This document shows positions 5,618 to 6,176 of a DNA stretch of 6,176 nt, in pieces. How positions within the stretch are numbered: position 1 is the first letter of the stretch; each line of letters opens with the position of its first letter. Location: contig CATZIG010000119.1 in the NCBI GenBank assembly GCA_958419975.1, positions 1 through 6,176 on the forward strand, given 5' to 3'. Both the position numbers and the translations under genes were made by a program. The notes under the pieces are model-generated. The model was not told the origin of the DNA, ran no database searches, and was given only the letters and a program-made list of their open reading frames with translations. This DNA comes from an uncultured Collinsella sp. GTDB lineage: Bacteria > Actinomycetota > Coriobacteriia > Coriobacteriales > Coriobacteriaceae.

Positions 5618-5662
5618 CCGGGCTGCGGGCTGATTGGCACCGCCGCCCGGTCTCTCGTTTTT
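5618..5662 (+). terminator. Hairpin with T-rich tail between hisZG and hisD (terminator or attenuator)
   Basis: CCGGGC (5618-5623) pairs with GCCCGG (5645-5650). After a T/C mismatch, GCGG (5625-5628) pairs with CCGC (5640-5643), and GC/GC closes a TGATTG loop with one unpaired A. The tail TCTCTCGTTTTT (5651-5662) follows. The T-run begins 7 bases past the stem, which weakens it as a simple terminator. It leaves 33 bases before the hisD start, and I see no separate promoter there. Confidence 0.5.
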
Positions 5663-5695
5663 CGAACAAAACCTCGACCGATAGGGGATACCGAT

Positions 5696-6176
5696 ATGAA
5701 GACCATCAAGCTTGCTCCCGGTGAGCGCCTCGTTACCAACCAGCTCAACCGTAAGGGCGTGCTGCCGCAAAACATCGTCGACGCCGCCCGCGATATCGTG
5801 GCCAACGTGCGTGCCAATGGCGATGCCGCGGTCCGCGATTACTGCCAGCGTTTTGACGGCGTTGAGCTGCAGAGCTTCCGTTTGCCGCAAGAGCAGATTG
5901 ATGCCGCGCTCGAAGGCCTTGATCCCGCCTTTGTCGCGGCGCTCGAAAAGGCTGCACGCCAGATTCGCGAGTTCCACCAGCGCGAGGTCGAACAGAGCTG
6001 GTTTACTACGCGCCCGGACGGCACGATGCTCGGCGTTAAGGTGACCCCGCTCGCGGCGGCCGGCATCTATGTGCCGGGCGGTCGCGCGCAGTATCCCTCC
6101 ACCGTGCTTATGAACGCCATTCCCGCCAAGGTGGCCGGCGTCAAACGCGTGGTCATGGTGACCCCGCCGCAAAAGG
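5696..6176 (+). CDS. hisD: Histidinol dehydrogenase, N-terminal part (runs off the window)
   Basis: HisD is the zinc- and NAD-dependent enzyme that oxidises L-histidinol to histidine in the last two steps of the pathway. The first 160 codons are present, of about 430 expected. Recognisable family segments are VRANGDAAVRDYCQRFDGV (residues 38-56), the KAARQIREFHQ stretch (85-95) and the highly conserved GIYVPGGRAQYPSTVLMNAI region at about 123-142 leading into PAKVAGV. The zinc-binding and catalytic histidines lie in the missing C-terminal part. The ATG at 5696 is preceded by AGGGG (5683-5687) with 8 bases of spacing. Position directly after hisZG on the same strand marks the start of a his operon that must continue beyond the window. 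Confidence 0.95.
   Translation, partial: MKTIKLAPGERLVTNQLNRKGVLPQNIVDAARDIVANVRANGDAAVRDYCQRFDGVELQSFRLPQEQIDAALEGLDPAFVAALEKAARQIREFHQREVEQSWFTTRPDGTMLGVKVTPLAAAGIYVPGGRAQYPSTVLMNAIPAKVAGVKRVVMVTPPQK

Noticed and set aside
3842..6172. A 776-codon open frame on the minus strand opposite hisZG and hisD
   Set aside because: It mirrors two unmistakable genes, is rich in Ala, Arg, His, Gln and Gly as expected of a reversed high-GC coding frame, and shows no recognisable domain. It is a shadow of codon bias.
1..6176. CRISPR arrays, insertion sequences, tRNA or rRNA genes
   Set aside because: No regularly spaced repeats, terminal inverted repeats with transposase, cloverleaf sequences or rRNA-like stretches were seen.

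Overview
The window is GC-rich (roughly 60 percent by eye) and every gene I can support is on the + strand. Codon choice, the Collinsella-like look of the proteins and the fused HisZ-HisG protein suggest a member of the Coriobacteriia (Collinsella or a relative). That assignment is inference from sequence style; no rRNA or marker gene is present.

Left part (1-3705): a carbohydrate uptake and breakdown locus. It opens with the last 54 codons of a gene whose C-terminus resembles SIS-domain deglycases of the FrlB/GfrF type. A strong terminator-like hairpin follows, then a complete mannose-family phosphotransferase (PTS) permease encoded as four separate, tightly packed genes: EIIA, EIIB, EIIC and EIID, with EIIC and EIID overlapping by 11 bases. 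A second terminator-like hairpin then precedes a TIM-barrel protein that closely resembles FrlC (fructoselysine/psicoselysine 3-epimerase). The simplest reading is uptake plus phosphorylation of an Amadori-type sugar-amine (fructoselysine, glucoselysine or a relative), cleavage by the SIS deglycase to a hexose 6-phosphate and a free amine or amino acid, and epimerisation of a stereoisomer by the FrlC-like enzyme. The substrate itself cannot be read from the sequence.

Middle gap (3706-3874, 169 bases): no gene. It holds an AT-rich stretch that may be a promoter and a perfect 12-bp hairpin just before the next gene.

Right part (3875-6176): start of a histidine biosynthesis operon. The first gene encodes a 571-residue fusion of HisZ (regulatory, histidyl-tRNA-synthetase-like) to short-form HisG (ATP phosphoribosyltransferase), so the regulatory and catalytic halves of the first pathway step are one polypeptide. 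After a 105-base gap with another hairpin and T-rich tail comes hisD (histidinol dehydrogenase), cut by the window end after 160 codons.

A recurring theme is a stable hairpin in the short spacer directly in front of the ribosome-binding region of EIIA, the frlC-like gene, hisZG and hisD. Between hairpin and start codon there is little room for a separate promoter, which points to read-through, attenuation or RNA processing setting relative expression.
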